Part shown: one piece after another, positions 1 to 7,337 of the stretch
Layout of the letters: each line of letters opens with the position of its first letter
Numbering within the stretch: position 1 is the stretch's first letter
Assembly: GCA_016844565.1 (NCBI GenBank)
Contig: JAENJB010000029.1
Coordinates: forward strand, 1 to 10,115
Reading direction: 5' to 3'
Length of the DNA: 10,115 nucleotides
Origin: Dehalococcoidia bacterium
GTDB lineage: Bacteria; Chloroflexota; Dehalococcoidia; JAENJB01
Program-made: the position numbers and the translations under genes
Notes under the pieces: generated by a model
What the model was told of the DNA's origin: nothing
Seen by the model: the letters and a program-made list of their open reading frames with translations, nothing else
The model's database searches: none

Positions 1-263
1 TCAACGATTATCCCCAGGTTGATGGTGACCCCATCTTCAATCACCACCCAGGTCACCCGGGGGACCTCCAGCGAATGCTCCGGCGAGTTCATGACAATCA
101 CCAGAATCCACAGCGAAAGCACAAACGCGCTGCCGATGGCTGCAATGGCGGCGTACCCGCTCCATTTCGGGCGGTGGCTGAAGAACGGCCTCAAGACGAG
201 GCCAATCACCAGAAAAGATAACAGCGGCAGGAAGAAGACTAACCAGGGCACTTGATGAGGCAT
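1..263 (-). CDS. nuoL: NADH-quinone oxidoreductase subunit L, N-terminal fragment
   Basis: This is the start of the large antiporter-like proton-pumping subunit of complex I. Only 87 codons and two further bases lie in the window; the frame is open at the left edge. The protein begins MPHQVPWLVFFLPLLSFLV and has two hydrophobic segments, roughly residues 7-25 and 37-58. These are followed by a Trp-containing stretch and the end sequence VTINLGIIV, which matches the NuoL/ND5 N-terminus (typically lGi.vDpLt). The ATG at 263 is preceded by a good ribosome site (GAGGAAG, 7 nt spacing) and sits 1 nt after the stop of the small DUF2007-like gene, as the next gene of the operon. Its place after nuoK is the usual one for nuoL. 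A NuoM-type or Mrp-type antiporter subunit is possible from a fragment this short, but position and sequence favour NuoL. Confidence 0.85.
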   Translation of the reverse strand, partial: MPHQVPWLVFFLPLLSFLVIGLVLRPFFSHRPKWSGYAAIAAIGSAFVLSLWILVIVMNSPEHSLEVPRVTWVVIEDGVTINLGIIV

Positions 264-264
264 G

Positions 265-459
265 TTATATCTTCCTCAATATCTCTGCGACTACGTGGTC
301 TCTGTCCCGGGGAATCAGCACTCGATATGCAGCCGACTCTCCCTCTTTATTGGACTCCGGGTCAATAAGCAACCTGGTGGGAACTCCCTCTCCCTCAAAG
401 AGCTCCTTCCACATTTCGGCCAGCATCAGATTTGGGGCCTTCTTGATCTCGATCCACAT
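265..459 (-). CDS. Small DUF2007-like protein between nuoK and nuoL
   Basis: A 64-residue soluble protein that is not one of the canonical complex I subunits. It starts MWIEIKKAPNL and continues AEMWKELFEGEGVPTRLLI, then a charged loop (residues about 33-42), then YRVLIPRDRDHVVAEIL. The order of beta strand, helix with an Ala-Glu pair, 'GVPTRL' strand, 'VLIP' strand and C-terminal helix matches the DUF2007 fold (putative prokaryotic signal-transducing protein, a ferredoxin-like small domain). The match is from memory of the family pattern, not a search. It starts 5 nt after the nuoK stop and ends 1 nt before nuoL, so it is translated with the pump subunits and is under the same control. A role in assembly or regulation of complex I is possible but only inferred from position. 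There is no signal peptide, membrane segment or Cys pair. Confidence 0.75.
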   Translation of the reverse strand: MWIEIKKAPNLMLAEMWKELFEGEGVPTRLLIDPESNKEGESAAYRVLIPRDRDHVVAEILRKI

Positions 460-464
460 ATCTC

Positions 465-776
465 TTAGCCCTTAAGTAGATCTGCTTTGTCAACTTCCAC
501 AGACTGCCGCGCGCGATAGATGGACATCACAATGGCTAGCCCGACCGCCGCCTCGGCAGCGGCCACGACAATAATGAAGATGGCAAACACCTGACCGGTG
601 AGGTCCACCGGCGCCACCCAGCGGGAGAAGGCCACCATGGAGATGTTCACCGCATTAAGCATGATCTCGATGCACATCAGGATGGCTATGGCGTGGCGTT
701 TCGTCAACGCCCCGAACAGGCCAATGCCGAACAGGACCGCCGATAGAGTCAGAAAATGGGTCAGCCCGATTTCCAC
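465..776 (-). CDS. nuoK: NADH-quinone oxidoreductase subunit K
   Basis: Small membrane subunit of complex I, homologous to ND4L/MrpC and part of the ion-translocating path. At 103 residues it has the usual length. Three transmembrane segments are visible (about residues 6-24, 29-50 and 62-86). The two conserved buried glutamates of the family are present in [10 protein letters not shown] (helix 2) and [11 protein letters not shown] (helix 3). The start is GTG at 776, overlapping the nuoJ stop by 16 nt, with AAGGA about 7 nt upstream. A start further in would remove part of helix 1. The C-terminal tail [11 protein letters not shown] is charged and cytoplasmic. The next gene begins 5 nt beyond the stop. 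Confidence 0.96.
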   Translation of the reverse strand: MEIGLTHFLTLSAVLFGIGLFGALTKRHAIAILMCIEIMLNAVNISMVAFSRWVAPVDLTGQVFAIFIIVVAAAEAAVGLAIVMSIYRARQSVEVDKADLLKG

Positions 777-1270
777 TTGCCATCCTTTTCTTTGACCAGC
801 ACAATGGCCCCCAGAGCCGAGGCCAGCAAGAGCACCGCTGCCACCTCCACCGGAAGGATGAAACCCCCTTCTCCGAAGAGCTTTTCACCCAGCGCCGCAG
901 TGGTTGTCTCCAACGGCGCCTGCGGCGATATCTGCCACGGAGTAGAAAGGACGGAATAGACCAGGGCCATGACCAGCAGCAAACTGAAGATGAGAGCCGG
1001 CAGCCTGAATTTGTTGAGCGCCCCCCCTGCAGTGACGTCCCTGGTCAACATAATAGCCAGAAGGACCAGGATGGCCACAGCCCCCACGTAAATCAGCACC
1101 TGCACCGCAGCCAGGAAGTCCGCATTCAGGATGATATACAGGCCGGCAACGGAGAAGAACAACAGCGCCAGCAGGAGAGCCGCACGAAAAATGTTCCGCC
1201 CCAGCACCACCGCCAGGGCGCTTATGATACACATGATCGCCAGAAGCCAGAAGGCGATGGTGACTCCCAT
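761..1270 (-). CDS. nuoJ: NADH-quinone oxidoreductase subunit J
   Basis: Membrane subunit of complex I (ND6 homologue), located between NuoH/A and NuoK in the membrane arm. It has 169 residues and five hydrophobic segments. The family signature [19 protein letters not shown] runs on into [14 protein letters not shown] (about residues 43-75), which includes the helix that contains a pi-bulge in solved complexes. The C-terminal helix [19 protein letters not shown] and the short basic tail are also typical. The ATG at 1270 overlaps the nuoI stop as TGATG and has GGAGGGG 6 nt upstream, so translation is likely coupled to nuoI. Length and order (I-J-K) are normal. Confidence 0.96.
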   Translation of the reverse strand: MGVTIAFWLLAIMCIISALAVVLGRNIFRAALLLALLFFSVAGLYIILNADFLAAVQVLIYVGAVAILVLLAIMLTRDVTAGGALNKFRLPALIFSLLLVMALVYSVLSTPWQISPQAPLETTTAALGEKLFGEGGFILPVEVAAVLLLASALGAIVLVKEKDGKWKSG

Positions 1271-1764
1271 CAGCGGCCCCTCCTCTCACCATTCACCAGC
1301 AAACTCTGCGCCGGCATCGATGCCTCGAGCCATGGCTTGCAGTAGGCGCTGGGCTGCTTCTTATCCGACATACGAACCTCTTCCTTACCCTGCACCAGCT
1401 TGCGTCTCTGGTATTGAGCCAGCTCGTAATTGCGGCTCATGAAAAGCGCTTCAAAAGGACAGGACTCGACACACAAGCCGCACGACTTGCAGCGGCCTAT
1501 ATCCACCTCGAATTTGTCCACCGCATAGGAGTTATCTTCTCCTCGAGAGGTGACAATTTCGATATTGCCCTGAGGGCACGCCTTGGCACAGGTAGTACAA
1601 CCGGTGCACTTGACCGGCACCCACACCAGCTCGAACCCCCGGATGCGCTTCGAGTTGTTCAGCCGCCATTCAGGATACTGAGTAGTGATGGGCTGGCGGA
1701 AAACGTGCTTCAGGGTCATCAGCATACCCCTGGCGATGCCGGCCCCATATCTATTGAACGGCAA
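1270..1764 (-). CDS. nuoI: NADH-quinone oxidoreductase subunit I, 2x[4Fe-4S] ferredoxin-like
   Basis: Peripheral-arm subunit (TYKY/Nqo9) that carries clusters N6a and N6b and relays electrons to NuoB. It has 164 residues. After an N-terminal amphipathic stretch (YGAGIARGMLMTLKHVFRQP) come two ferredoxin motifs: Cys53-56-59 with Cys63-Pro (CTGCTTCAKACP), and Cys92-95-98 with Cys102-Pro (CKSCGLCVESCP). All eight cluster ligands are present. The start is TTG at 1764, chosen because a near-perfect ribosome site GGAGGAGG lies 5 nt upstream and because the family normally has the amphipathic helix. The ATG at codon 14 (1725) is a poorer alternative. It overlaps the end of nuoH by 14 nt and nuoJ by 3 nt. 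The C-terminus extends about 60 residues past the second motif, ending in a basic tail. Confidence 0.96.
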   Translation of the reverse strand: MPFNRYGAGIARGMLMTLKHVFRQPITTQYPEWRLNNSKRIRGFELVWVPVKCTGCTTCAKACPQGNIEIVTSRGEDNSYAVDKFEVDIGRCKSCGLCVESCPFEALFMSRNYELAQYQRRKLVQGKEEVRMSDKKQPSAYCKPWLEASMPAQSLLVNGERRGR

Positions 1765-2854
1765 CTCTGCCTCCTCCGAATTTGATCAGTCCCGACCAGA
1801 CCACAATCAGAAAGCCGGCTGCAACGAAGTTGATAGGTATAAGCGCCAGCGGCAATCCATCCGGCCAGACCAGCACCTCTGCCGCGGTAAAGAACAGATT
1901 GATCAGCGCCAGGGGGAGCAGGCCCTTCCAGAGAAATCCCATGAACTGGTCTATCCTGACGCGAGGCAAGGTGGCCCTTGCCCAAAACATGATGGCGAAC
2001 ACCAGCACCGTCTTGAGCAACAACCACACCAACGGCGGGAGAATGGGGCCTTTCCAACCTCCAAGGAAGAGCGTGCTTATAATGGCAGCACCTCCAAAAG
2101 CGTGAGCATACTCCGCCAGATAGAATAGAGCTTGCTTCATGCTCGAGTACTCGGTATGGAAACCGGCAACGATCTCTGACTCAGCCTCCATCAGGTCGAA
2201 CGGTGAGCGGTTCATCTCGGCCATGAGCCCGATCAAGAAGATAAGGAATCCCAGAGGTTGGAAGAAGATGAAGGGCACCGATTGCCGGGCTACGATATCG
2301 TTCAACGAAAGGGAGCCGGTCAGGACTATGACTCCGATAATCGAGAGCACCATGGGCAGTTCATAGCTGACGGTCTGAGCTATGGCACGAATAGCGGCGA
2401 TGAGAGAATACTTGTTATTCGAGCTCCAGCCTGCCATAACAACGCCCAACGTGGAAATGGAACTGACAGCTATCACGTAGAGGATGCCTATGTCCAGGTC
2501 CACAAGGGCGGCCCCGTTGTGGAAAGGCACCACCGCCAGTATCAACAGGGCTGGAAAGAAGGCTACCACCGGCGCCAGCCAGTGCAACACCCCGTCGGCT
2601 TTATCTGGGACAATGTCCTCCTTGAAGAGGACCTTGATGGCGTCAGCCATCGGCTGCATAATTCCAAAGGGACCGCAGCGGTTCGGCCCCGGTCTGATCT
2701 GGAAGCGCGCCACTCCGCGGCGCTCCAAATAGATAAAAATCATCACCATGGTCAGGGTTAACCCCACAATGAAGACCGCAAAGACAAGCAGATGCCACCA
2801 GTAGCCCCCCGGCCAGTCGGCAGGCAAAGGTCGGTCGAACCAGTTCCAGGGCAT
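1751..2854 (-). CDS. nuoH: NADH-quinone oxidoreductase subunit H
   Basis: Membrane subunit ND1/Nqo8, which forms the entry of the quinone chamber and couples it to the membrane arm. At 367 residues with about eight transmembrane segments, it has normal length. Two hallmark stretches are seen: ERRGVARFQIRPGPNRCGPF with the following QPMADAIKVLFKED (about residues 44-80), and AEMNRSPFDLMEAESEIVAG followed by FHTEYSSMKQALFYLAEYA (about residues 213-250), the acidic loop lining the quinone site. The ATG at 2854 shares one base with the nuoD stop (TAATG) and has GGAGG 10 nt upstream. The gene follows nuoD directly, where many bacteria have nuoE, nuoF and nuoG, so this operon encodes the version lacking the NADH-oxidising module. 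Confidence 0.97.
   Translation of the reverse strand: MPWNWFDRPLPADWPGGYWWHLLVFAVFIVGLTLTMVMIFIYLERRGVARFQIRPGPNRCGPFGIMQPMADAIKVLFKEDIVPDKADGVLHWLAPVVAFFPALLILAVVPFHNGAALVDLDIGILYVIAVSSISTLGVVMAGWSSNNKYSLIAAIRAIAQTVSYELPMVLSIIGVIVLTGSLSLNDIVARQSVPFIFFQPLGFLIFLIGLMAEMNRSPFDLMEAESEIVAGFHTEYSSMKQALFYLAEYAHAFGGAAIISTLFLGGWKGPILPPLVWLLLKTVLVFAIMFWARATLPRVRIDQFMGFLWKGLLPLALINLFFTAAEVLVWPDGLPLALIPINFVAAGFLIVVWSGLIKFGGGRVAVQ
1765..1777 (-). promoter_or_regulatory. Strong ribosome binding site deciding the nuoI TTG start
   Basis: On the minus strand the run GGAGGAGG is followed by CAGAG and then TTG, inside the last codons of nuoH. The match to the anti-Shine-Dalgarno sequence and the 5-nt spacing support TTG at 1764 as the real nuoI start rather than the internal ATG at 1725. 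Both readings keep the Fe-S motifs intact. Confidence 0.7.
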
Positions 2855-3960
2855 TACCGGTCCACCTCCCCCATGACTATGTCAATACTTCCCAAAATAA
2901 CCACGACATCAGCCACCTTCCAGCCAACGACCATGTCTCGCAACGCCGTCAGATTGAGGAAACTGGGCCCGCGCACATGCAGCCGATAAGGGGCGATGGA
3001 ACCGTCGGAGACCAAATAGAAACCCAACTCGCCGCGTGGCGCCTCGATCCGGCCATATACCTCGCCCACCGGCGGACGAAGCAGGTAGGGCACGCGAGCG
3101 CGATGCAGACCGCCGGGCAACTGGGCAATAGCTTGCTCCAGGATGCGCACGCTCTCCCTCATCTCCTGAATCCTCACCCGATAACGGTCATACACGTCAC
3201 CCGCCGTCCCCGTAGGTATGTCAAAGGCAAACCGGTCATAGATAGAGTATGGGTCGCCGCGGCGAATATCCCACTTAACGCCGCTGGCGCGAAGGACCGG
3301 ACCGCTAGCCGAACTGTTTACCGCCAGGTCCGCCGGCAAGACGCCAACACCTTTGCTGCGCGCCAGCAGGATTTCGTTCTCAGCCAGGAGCTGGTCGTAT
3401 TCATCAATGAAATGAGGCATCTCCTGCACGAATCGCTTCAGGGCGGGGAGGAACTCCTCGGGTACGTCCTGGCTCACTCCGCCAATGCGCATGTAGTTGT
3501 AGTTAAGGCGCTGCCCGGAGACCATCTCGAAGAGGTCAAGCAGTTTCTCCCGCTCACGGAACATGTACATCAGAGGAGTAAAGAAGGCGCCCATATCGTT
3601 CAACATAAAGCCGACAGCCATCAGGTGGCTCGAAATACGCATCATCTCAGCCATGATAACGCGCAGGTATTCCGCCCTCTCCGGGACCTTTATGTCAGCC
3701 AGCTTCTCCACCGCCAGCACGTAGGAGAGGTTATTGCTCATGGATGCGAGATAGTCCAGGCACCGGTCGGTCAAAGGTATGATTTGCTGATAGGTCCTGG
3801 TCTCGCTAATCTTATCCATGGAGCGATGCAAGTAGCCGAACACCGGCTCGAGGTCAACGACCACCTCTCCATCGAGGGTCAACCTCATGCGGAATACCCC
3901 ATGAGTGCTGGGGTGCTGAGGCCCCATATTCAGGATGAACGGCTCAGTCCTTAAGACCAT
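2854..3960 (-). CDS. nuoD: NADH-quinone oxidoreductase subunit D (49 kDa)
   Basis: Peripheral-arm subunit that forms the quinone reduction site with NuoB; it descends from the [NiFe]-hydrogenase large subunit. It has 368 residues. The N-terminal [10 protein letters not shown] contains the conserved quinone-contacting His (His20). [16 protein letters not shown] follows, then the DY pair (Asp69-Tyr70), then [49 protein letters not shown] and the C-terminal DIVMGEVDR. One oddity: the usual TDR-(L/M/F)-DY is here TDRCLDY, one residue longer (Cys67); the reading is clean, with no frameshift. The start ATG at 3960 is 1 nt past the nuoC stop, with GGAGGG 12 nt upstream. It is a stand-alone gene, not the NuoCD fusion of E. 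coli. Confidence 0.97.
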   Translation of the reverse strand: MVLRTEPFILNMGPQHPSTHGVFRMRLTLDGEVVVDLEPVFGYLHRSMDKISETRTYQQIIPLTDRCLDYLASMSNNLSYVLAVEKLADIKVPERAEYLRVIMAEMMRISSHLMAVGFMLNDMGAFFTPLMYMFREREKLLDLFEMVSGQRLNYNYMRIGGVSQDVPEEFLPALKRFVQEMPHFIDEYDQLLAENEILLARSKGVGVLPADLAVNSSASGPVLRASGVKWDIRRGDPYSIYDRFAFDIPTGTAGDVYDRYRVRIQEMRESVRILEQAIAQLPGGLHRARVPYLLRPPVGEVYGRIEAPRGELGFYLVSDGSIAPYRLHVRGPSFLNLTALRDMVVGWKVADVVVILGSIDIVMGEVDR

Positions 3961-3961
3961 T

Positions 3962-4402
3962 CTAGAGGTAGTCCCTCCGCAACGGATGACCGTCGAAGCC
4001 GTCCCAGAGCAGGATGCGCTTCAGATTCGGGTGTCCGGAGAAAGTGACCCCGAGCAGGTCGTAGACCTCTCTCTCCTGATAATCCGCACCCCTCCAAAGA
4101 GAGAACACAGAAGGCACTGACGGATTATCGCGGCCAAAGCACTTAGTCTTCAATACCAGGCTGTGATTGTGCTTCACAGAACTCAGGTGGTACACCACCT
4201 CGAAGTAGTCAAATCTATCTACGGCGGTGAGGTTGTTGAGGTAATCGAACTCCAGGCCGGGCAGCGTCTTCAGCAGCTGCGCCACAGAAAAAAGAGACTC
4301 CCTATCAACCCAAAGGATGTTCTTGTCAGCTTCACACGAAATGCCGTGGAGATGGCCAGCTAGTTGCTGCGCAACCTTTCGGGCTTCCAGAGCCGTCGTC
4401 AC
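3962..4402 (-). CDS. nuoC: NADH-quinone oxidoreductase subunit C (30 kDa)
   Basis: Peripheral-arm subunit that packs against NuoD and stabilises the connecting module; it carries no cofactor. It has 146 residues. The N-terminal half is a variable alpha/beta domain ([22 protein letters not shown], in which LTAVD is typical). The C-terminal half carries the 30-kDa signature: [23 protein letters not shown], then [20 protein letters not shown] to the end. The protein stops right after the signature, so it is a compact form of the family. The start is GTG at 4402, overlapping the nuoB stop as GTGA, which implies coupled translation; the ribosome site is weak (GGAAAA). nuoD begins 1 nt after its stop. 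Confidence 0.95.
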   Translation of the reverse strand: MTTALEARKVAQQLAGHLHGISCEADKNILWVDRESLFSVAQLLKTLPGLEFDYLNNLTAVDRFDYFEVVYHLSSVKHNHSLVLKTKCFGRDNPSVPSVFSLWRGADYQEREVYDLLGVTFSGHPNLKRILLWDGFDGHPLRRDYL

Positions 4403-5007
4403 TTTTCCGACGGCCTCGCCGCTATACTGCCCCGCCCTATTTTCTTGTGCAGCAGTGAGATACCATAGAGAAGCGCCTCGGGCCGAGGAGGACAGCCGGG
4501 AACGTAGACGTCGACCGGTATGAGGCGATTGACGCCGGGCACCACACTATAAGCATCGGCAAAAGTGCCTCCGCTGATCGCACAGACCCCCATAGCCAAG
4601 ACCCACTTCGGCTCCGCCATCTGCTCATAGAGGCGGACCACCTGGGGCGCCATCTTCCAGGTCACGGTCCCGGAGACGATCATCAGGTCCGCCTGCCGGG
4701 GGGAAGCACGGAAAAGCTCCATGCCGAATCTCGAGATGTCGAAACGTGACGCCGCTGTGCCTATCATCTCGAAGGCGCAACAGGCCAGACCAAAGCCTAC
4801 CGGCCAGGTGGAGTAGCGCCGTCCCCAGTTCAACACCGCATCGACGGTGGTGGTGATGAGGTTTCCCTCGATCTCCTCAGCCATCCAGGCATCGGGGTCC
4901 GAGATCGGTTTAAGGCTCCTTGCCTTCAACTCATTGACGCCCTCACCCTCCACCCTGTCCAGCTCGCGCATGGGGTCAACTCCCCCAGCCAGGTTTTCTA
5001 CTGCCAT
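4399..5007 (-). CDS. nuoB: NADH-quinone oxidoreductase subunit B (N2 cluster)
   Basis: This subunit holds the terminal [4Fe-4S] cluster N2, which reduces quinone at the NuoB/NuoD interface. With the start at ATG 5007 it has 202 residues. The four cluster ligands are visible: the tandem Cys76-Cys77 in GLACCAFEM, Cys142 in MGVCAISGG and Cys172 in [16 protein letters not shown]. The frame is open up to 5118, but those extra 37 codons lie inside nuoA. The ATG at 5007 (MAVENLAGG) overlaps the nuoA stop by 10 nt and has GAGGG 8 nt upstream, so I chose it. Residues 1-45 form a charged, probably flexible N-terminal extension before the conserved core; an alternative ATG lies at codon 13. Confidence 0.95.
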   Translation of the reverse strand: MAVENLAGGVDPMRELDRVEGEGVNELKARSLKPISDPDAWMAEEIEGNLITTTVDAVLNWGRRYSTWPVGFGLACCAFEMIGTAASRFDISRFGMELFRASPRQADLMIVSGTVTWKMAPQVVRLYEQMAEPKWVLAMGVCAISGGTFADAYSVVPGVNRLIPVDVYVPGCPPRPEALLYGISLLHKKIGRGSIAARPSEK

Positions 5008-5369
5008 TCCAGGGCCCTCTTTTTCCAGGCATAAAGGTATCCCACCAGAAGAATGGCCACGAAGATAGACACAGCTACGAAAGCGGACAGCCCCAACTTG
5101 CGGATCCCTACAGCCCACGGGTAGAGGAAGATAACCACAACGTCAAATAGGACAAAGAGCAGGGCGTAGAAGTAGTAGCGGAAGTTGAACTGCACCCAAC
5201 TACGGCCGATGGTGCGCAACCCGCATTCATAGGTATCGTTCTTCACGGGATTCGGCTTTCGCCGCACCCACCCGATCCGTGTCAGGGTGAAGGTAACCAG
5301 GGGCATAGTAGCAGCGAATACGAAAGCAAAGATGAGGAAAAGACCAATAGCGCCGAAATCTGCTAGCAC
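4998..5369 (-). CDS. nuoA: NADH-quinone oxidoreductase subunit A
   Basis: Membrane subunit ND3/Nqo7, first gene of the nuo block. Three transmembrane segments are visible: one starting at [21 protein letters not shown], one at [20 protein letters not shown] and one near the C-terminus ([19 protein letters not shown]). The matrix-loop signature [10 protein letters not shown] contains the conserved Cys, followed by [12 protein letters not shown], all as in the family. Start choice: the longest frame opens at GTG 5420, but it has no ribosome site and would lie inside a well-formed promoter (5411-5439). The next in-frame start, GTG at 5369 ([10 protein letters not shown]), gives 123 residues, has AAGAG 6 nt upstream and matches the usual short N-terminus. 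The longer 140-residue form remains possible. The stop overlaps the nuoB start. Confidence 0.93.
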   Translation of the reverse strand: MLADFGAIGLFLIFAFVFAATMPLVTFTLTRIGWVRRKPNPVKNDTYECGLRTIGRSWVQFNFRYYFYALLFVLFDVVVIFLYPWAVGIRKLGLSAFVAVSIFVAILLVGYLYAWKKRALEWQ

Positions 5370-5410
5370 AATAAACTCTTGTGTTCGGGCTGCTAAAAAC
5401 GAATCGGGAT

Positions 5411-5439
5411 AATTTATCACAGCGCCGTTGCTGTGTCAA
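5411..5439 (-). promoter_or_regulatory. Predicted internal sigma70-type promoter for nuoA
   Basis: On the minus strand a perfect -35 TTGACA (5439-5434) is followed by a 17-nt spacer and TAAATT (5416-5411; four of six match TATAAT). The -35 overlaps the TGA stop of the Nudix gene. The predicted transcript start near 5404 falls downstream of the GTG at 5420 and about 35 nt before the GTG at 5369. It would let the nuo genes be transcribed independently of NAD kinase-GNAT-Nudix. It is a pattern match only. Confidence 0.5.
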
Positions 5440-5984
5440 GGTTCGCGGGCTTGACCGGGACAAACGTGTTTCCAGTAGTAGGTCAGCAACCCGGCAATGC
5501 TCTTGGCATCGCAGATATCTGCTGTGGTTACAAGCCGAATGGCTCCCTCCAGAGAGACGCGTAACACCTCTATTTCATCGGTATCCTCAGCAATCAGACG
5601 GCTTGGCTTCAGGTCGGTAGCCAGAAAGAGATGAAGGTATTCCGTGCAATAGCCCGGGGCGGCGTAGAAACCTCCAAGCCTTTCCACCTTTCCCGGGAAG
5701 TACCCCGTTTCTTCCTGCAACTCCCGCCGTACGCAATCTGCCGGCTCTTCGCCCGGGTCGATACCTCCCGCTGGAATCTCCAGCAAGGTCCCTTCAACCG
5801 CATGACGAAACTGACGTACCAGAAGGACATCTCCGCCATCATCGATAGCGATGATAGCAACGCAATCGCCGTGGTCTACGATTTCCCGGGTGGTTCTTCG
5901 CCCGCCAGACACCTCCACGGTATCCACGCGGAGATTAACGGCGCGGCCCTTGAACAACGTCTCAGTTGATATCGTCCTTTCCAT
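5436..5984 (-). CDS. Nudix hydrolase, ADP-ribose pyrophosphatase type
   Basis: Predicted to split ADP-ribose (or a related nucleoside diphosphate sugar) into AMP and ribose phosphate. With ATG at 5984 it has 182 residues, normal for the family. The order is typical: an N-terminal strand region (ETLFKGRAVNLRVDTVEVSGG) that forms the dimer-swapped domain of ADPRases, then REIVDHGDCVAIIAI, VRQFRHAVEGTLLEIPAGG, the Nudix box at residues 73-95 (GGIDPGEEPADCVRRELQEE then TGY, fitting Gx5Ex7REUxEExGU), and the Pro-containing YAAPGY loop after the box that marks ADP-ribose specificity. The frame also allows TTG at 5999; ATG fits the family start better. It lies downstream of NAD kinase and the acetyltransferase in the same direction, 26 nt after the GNAT stop, so a link to NAD/ADP-ribose turnover is reasonable. 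Confidence 0.9.
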   Translation of the reverse strand: MERTISTETLFKGRAVNLRVDTVEVSGGRRTTREIVDHGDCVAIIAIDDGGDVLLVRQFRHAVEGTLLEIPAGGIDPGEEPADCVRRELQEETGYFPGKVERLGGFYAAPGYCTEYLHLFLATDLKPSRLIAEDTDEIEVLRVSLEGAIRLVTTADICDAKSIAGLLTYYWKHVCPGQAREP

Positions 5985-6010
5985 AGCCGAAATGCTCAAC
6001 CCTGGAACGC

Positions 6011-6493
6011 TTACAGCGTGGACTTGCCTGCCTCGCTGCTCGGGAAGCGGTAGATGACCGCCACTTCATCACAGTCCGGGAACTTCGGGCACCGGTAGCA
6101 TTCGTTCCACACCTTCCGCGGCAGGTCCATCTTCTCCGCTCTCTGGAAGCCAGACTTGACGAAGAACTCGGGCTTATAGGTCAGGCAAAAGACAGAGGCG
6201 AGGCCTATCACCCCGGCCTCTTTCAAGCAGGACTTCACCAGCGCCCGCCCTACACCCTGACCCTGCTTTTCCTCACTCACCGCCAGAGACTTTACCTCGG
6301 CCAGGTCCGCCCAGTTCACATGTAGCGCCACACAGCCGACTATCTGGTCGTTCTCCTTCACCACAAAGTAGTCCCGGATGGTCTCGTATATCTCGCTGAG
6401 GGCGCGGGGCAGCATCTCGCCCCTCTCAGCAAAACAGTTGATCAGGCGGTGCATCTGGGGCACATCGCCGATCTTAGCCTTTTCTACTTTCAA
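6011..6493 (-). CDS. GNAT acetyltransferase, short N-acetylglutamate synthase (ArgA-like)
   Basis: A 160-residue single-domain GNAT protein. The pattern matches the short stand-alone amino-acid N-acetyltransferases that make N-acetylglutamate in arginine biosynthesis in several bacteria. An N-terminal PQMHRLINCFAERGEMLPR carries the MLPR stretch, followed by DYFVVKENDQIVGCVALHV, then AEVKSLAV and the acetyl-CoA loop QGQGVGRALV (about residues 76-85). VFCLTYKPEFFVKSGF and the C-terminal LPRKVWNECYRCPKFPDCDE follow; the Cys-rich YRCPKFPDCDE end is characteristic. The start is TTG at 6493, inside the end of NAD kinase (20-nt overlap), with AGGA just upstream; no better in-frame start is present. 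Translation is probably coupled to NAD kinase. The general GNAT assignment is certain; the glutamate substrate is inferred from family resemblance. Confidence 0.88.
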   Translation of the reverse strand: MKVEKAKIGDVPQMHRLINCFAERGEMLPRALSEIYETIRDYFVVKENDQIVGCVALHVNWADLAEVKSLAVSEEKQGQGVGRALVKSCLKEAGVIGLASVFCLTYKPEFFVKSGFQRAEKMDLPRKVWNECYRCPKFPDCDEVAVIYRFPSSEAGKSTL

Positions 6494-7337
6494 CTTTCCT
6501 GTTCCCCCGGAGTTTATTCTCCAACTGACTATAGAACGCAGAGGGCGGCGCCAAGCGCAGGAAGCGAGTCACACTGGCGCTCCGCCTTATGACCACTCTG
6601 TCGTCGTTTTGCAGAGTGCGGTCAATCTGCCCATCAAGACTGAGCAGGGCCGGACGAGTACTGCTCACCCTGAGCTCGACCCGGCTATCCGGCGCCAGGA
6701 CCAGCCCGTTGGACAGGCTCAGATGTGGCGCCACCGGTTGCATGACCAGGTCTCGCGACTGGGGATGCAAAATCGGCCCTCCTGCAGCCAGCGAGTATCC
6801 CGTGCTGCCCGTAGCAGTAGCCAGGACGATGGCATCAACTTTCAAAGTTGTGAAAGGCTGGTCGTCGATAATGACCTCGACATAGACCACCCTGGCTTGA
6901 GCGCCGCGCCCAACCACCACATCGTTCAGGGCCGTGAAGACCTGCCGGTGCCTGTTCCCTTCTTCTCCCGAAGGCCAGAGCTCTGCCTCCACCATGGACC
7001 GCTCGTCCAGCCAGCCCTCCCCCCTCGCCAGGGAAGGCAGCTTCTGCTCCACTTCGGTAATATCCAGCTCCGTCATGAACCCCAGCCGGCCCATGTTGAC
7101 TCCGACTATGGGTATGGAATGCGGCAATACAATGTGAGCTGCTCGCAGAATGGTCCCATCGCCGCCAAGGGACACTATCAGATCGGTGCCCTCGGCCAGA
7201 TTCCTGGCCTTTTCCTCCTCCCAGGCCGAGCTAACCCAAGTGGATACCCCGCTTCTACGCAAGAGCTGCTCAATTTCAGCAGCCTCGGATGGGGCGGTAG
7301 CTACTTTGGGGTGATATAGGACACCGATGCGCTTCAT
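6474..7337 (-). CDS. nadK: NAD kinase (ATP/polyphosphate-dependent)
   Basis: Phosphorylates NAD to NADP in the cytoplasm. It has 287 residues, a normal length. Family landmarks are in order: the N-terminal strand MKRIGVLYHP, the phosphate-binding GGDGT at residues 58-62, GVNMGRLGFMTEL (about 79-91), the substrate-contacting NDVV at 138-141, DAIVLATATGSTGYSLAAGG at about 168-187 (usual form TPTGSTAYSL), and LSLDGQ near the C-terminus. The start ATG at 7337 has AGGG 8 nt upstream and a promoter about 60 nt upstream. It is the first gene of the minus-strand block that leads into GNAT, Nudix and the nuo operon; its stop lies inside the GNAT gene. Confidence 0.96.
   Translation of the reverse strand: MKRIGVLYHPKVATAPSEAAEIEQLLRRSGVSTWVSSAWEEEKARNLAEGTDLIVSLGGDGTILRAAHIVLPHSIPIVGVNMGRLGFMTELDITEVEQKLPSLARGEGWLDERSMVEAELWPSGEEGNRHRQVFTALNDVVVGRGAQARVVYVEVIIDDQPFTTLKVDAIVLATATGSTGYSLAAGGPILHPQSRDLVMQPVAPHLSLSNGLVLAPDSRVELRVSSTRPALLSLDGQIDRTLQNDDRVVIRRSASVTRFLRLAPPSAFYSQLENKLRGNRKVESRKG

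Noticed and set aside
2977..3954. A 325-codon + strand open frame
   Set aside because: It lies wholly antisense to nuoD, which has all family motifs. It is a shadow of GC-rich codon structure.
5008..5118. Extension of nuoB upstream to 5118
   Set aside because: The extra 37 codons lie in the conserved end of nuoA and show no NuoB similarity; ATG 5007 has a ribosome site and the usual overlap.
6378..7319. A 313-codon + strand open frame
   Set aside because: It is antisense to NAD kinase, whose GGDGT and TGSTGYS motifs are plain; no recognisable protein is encoded.
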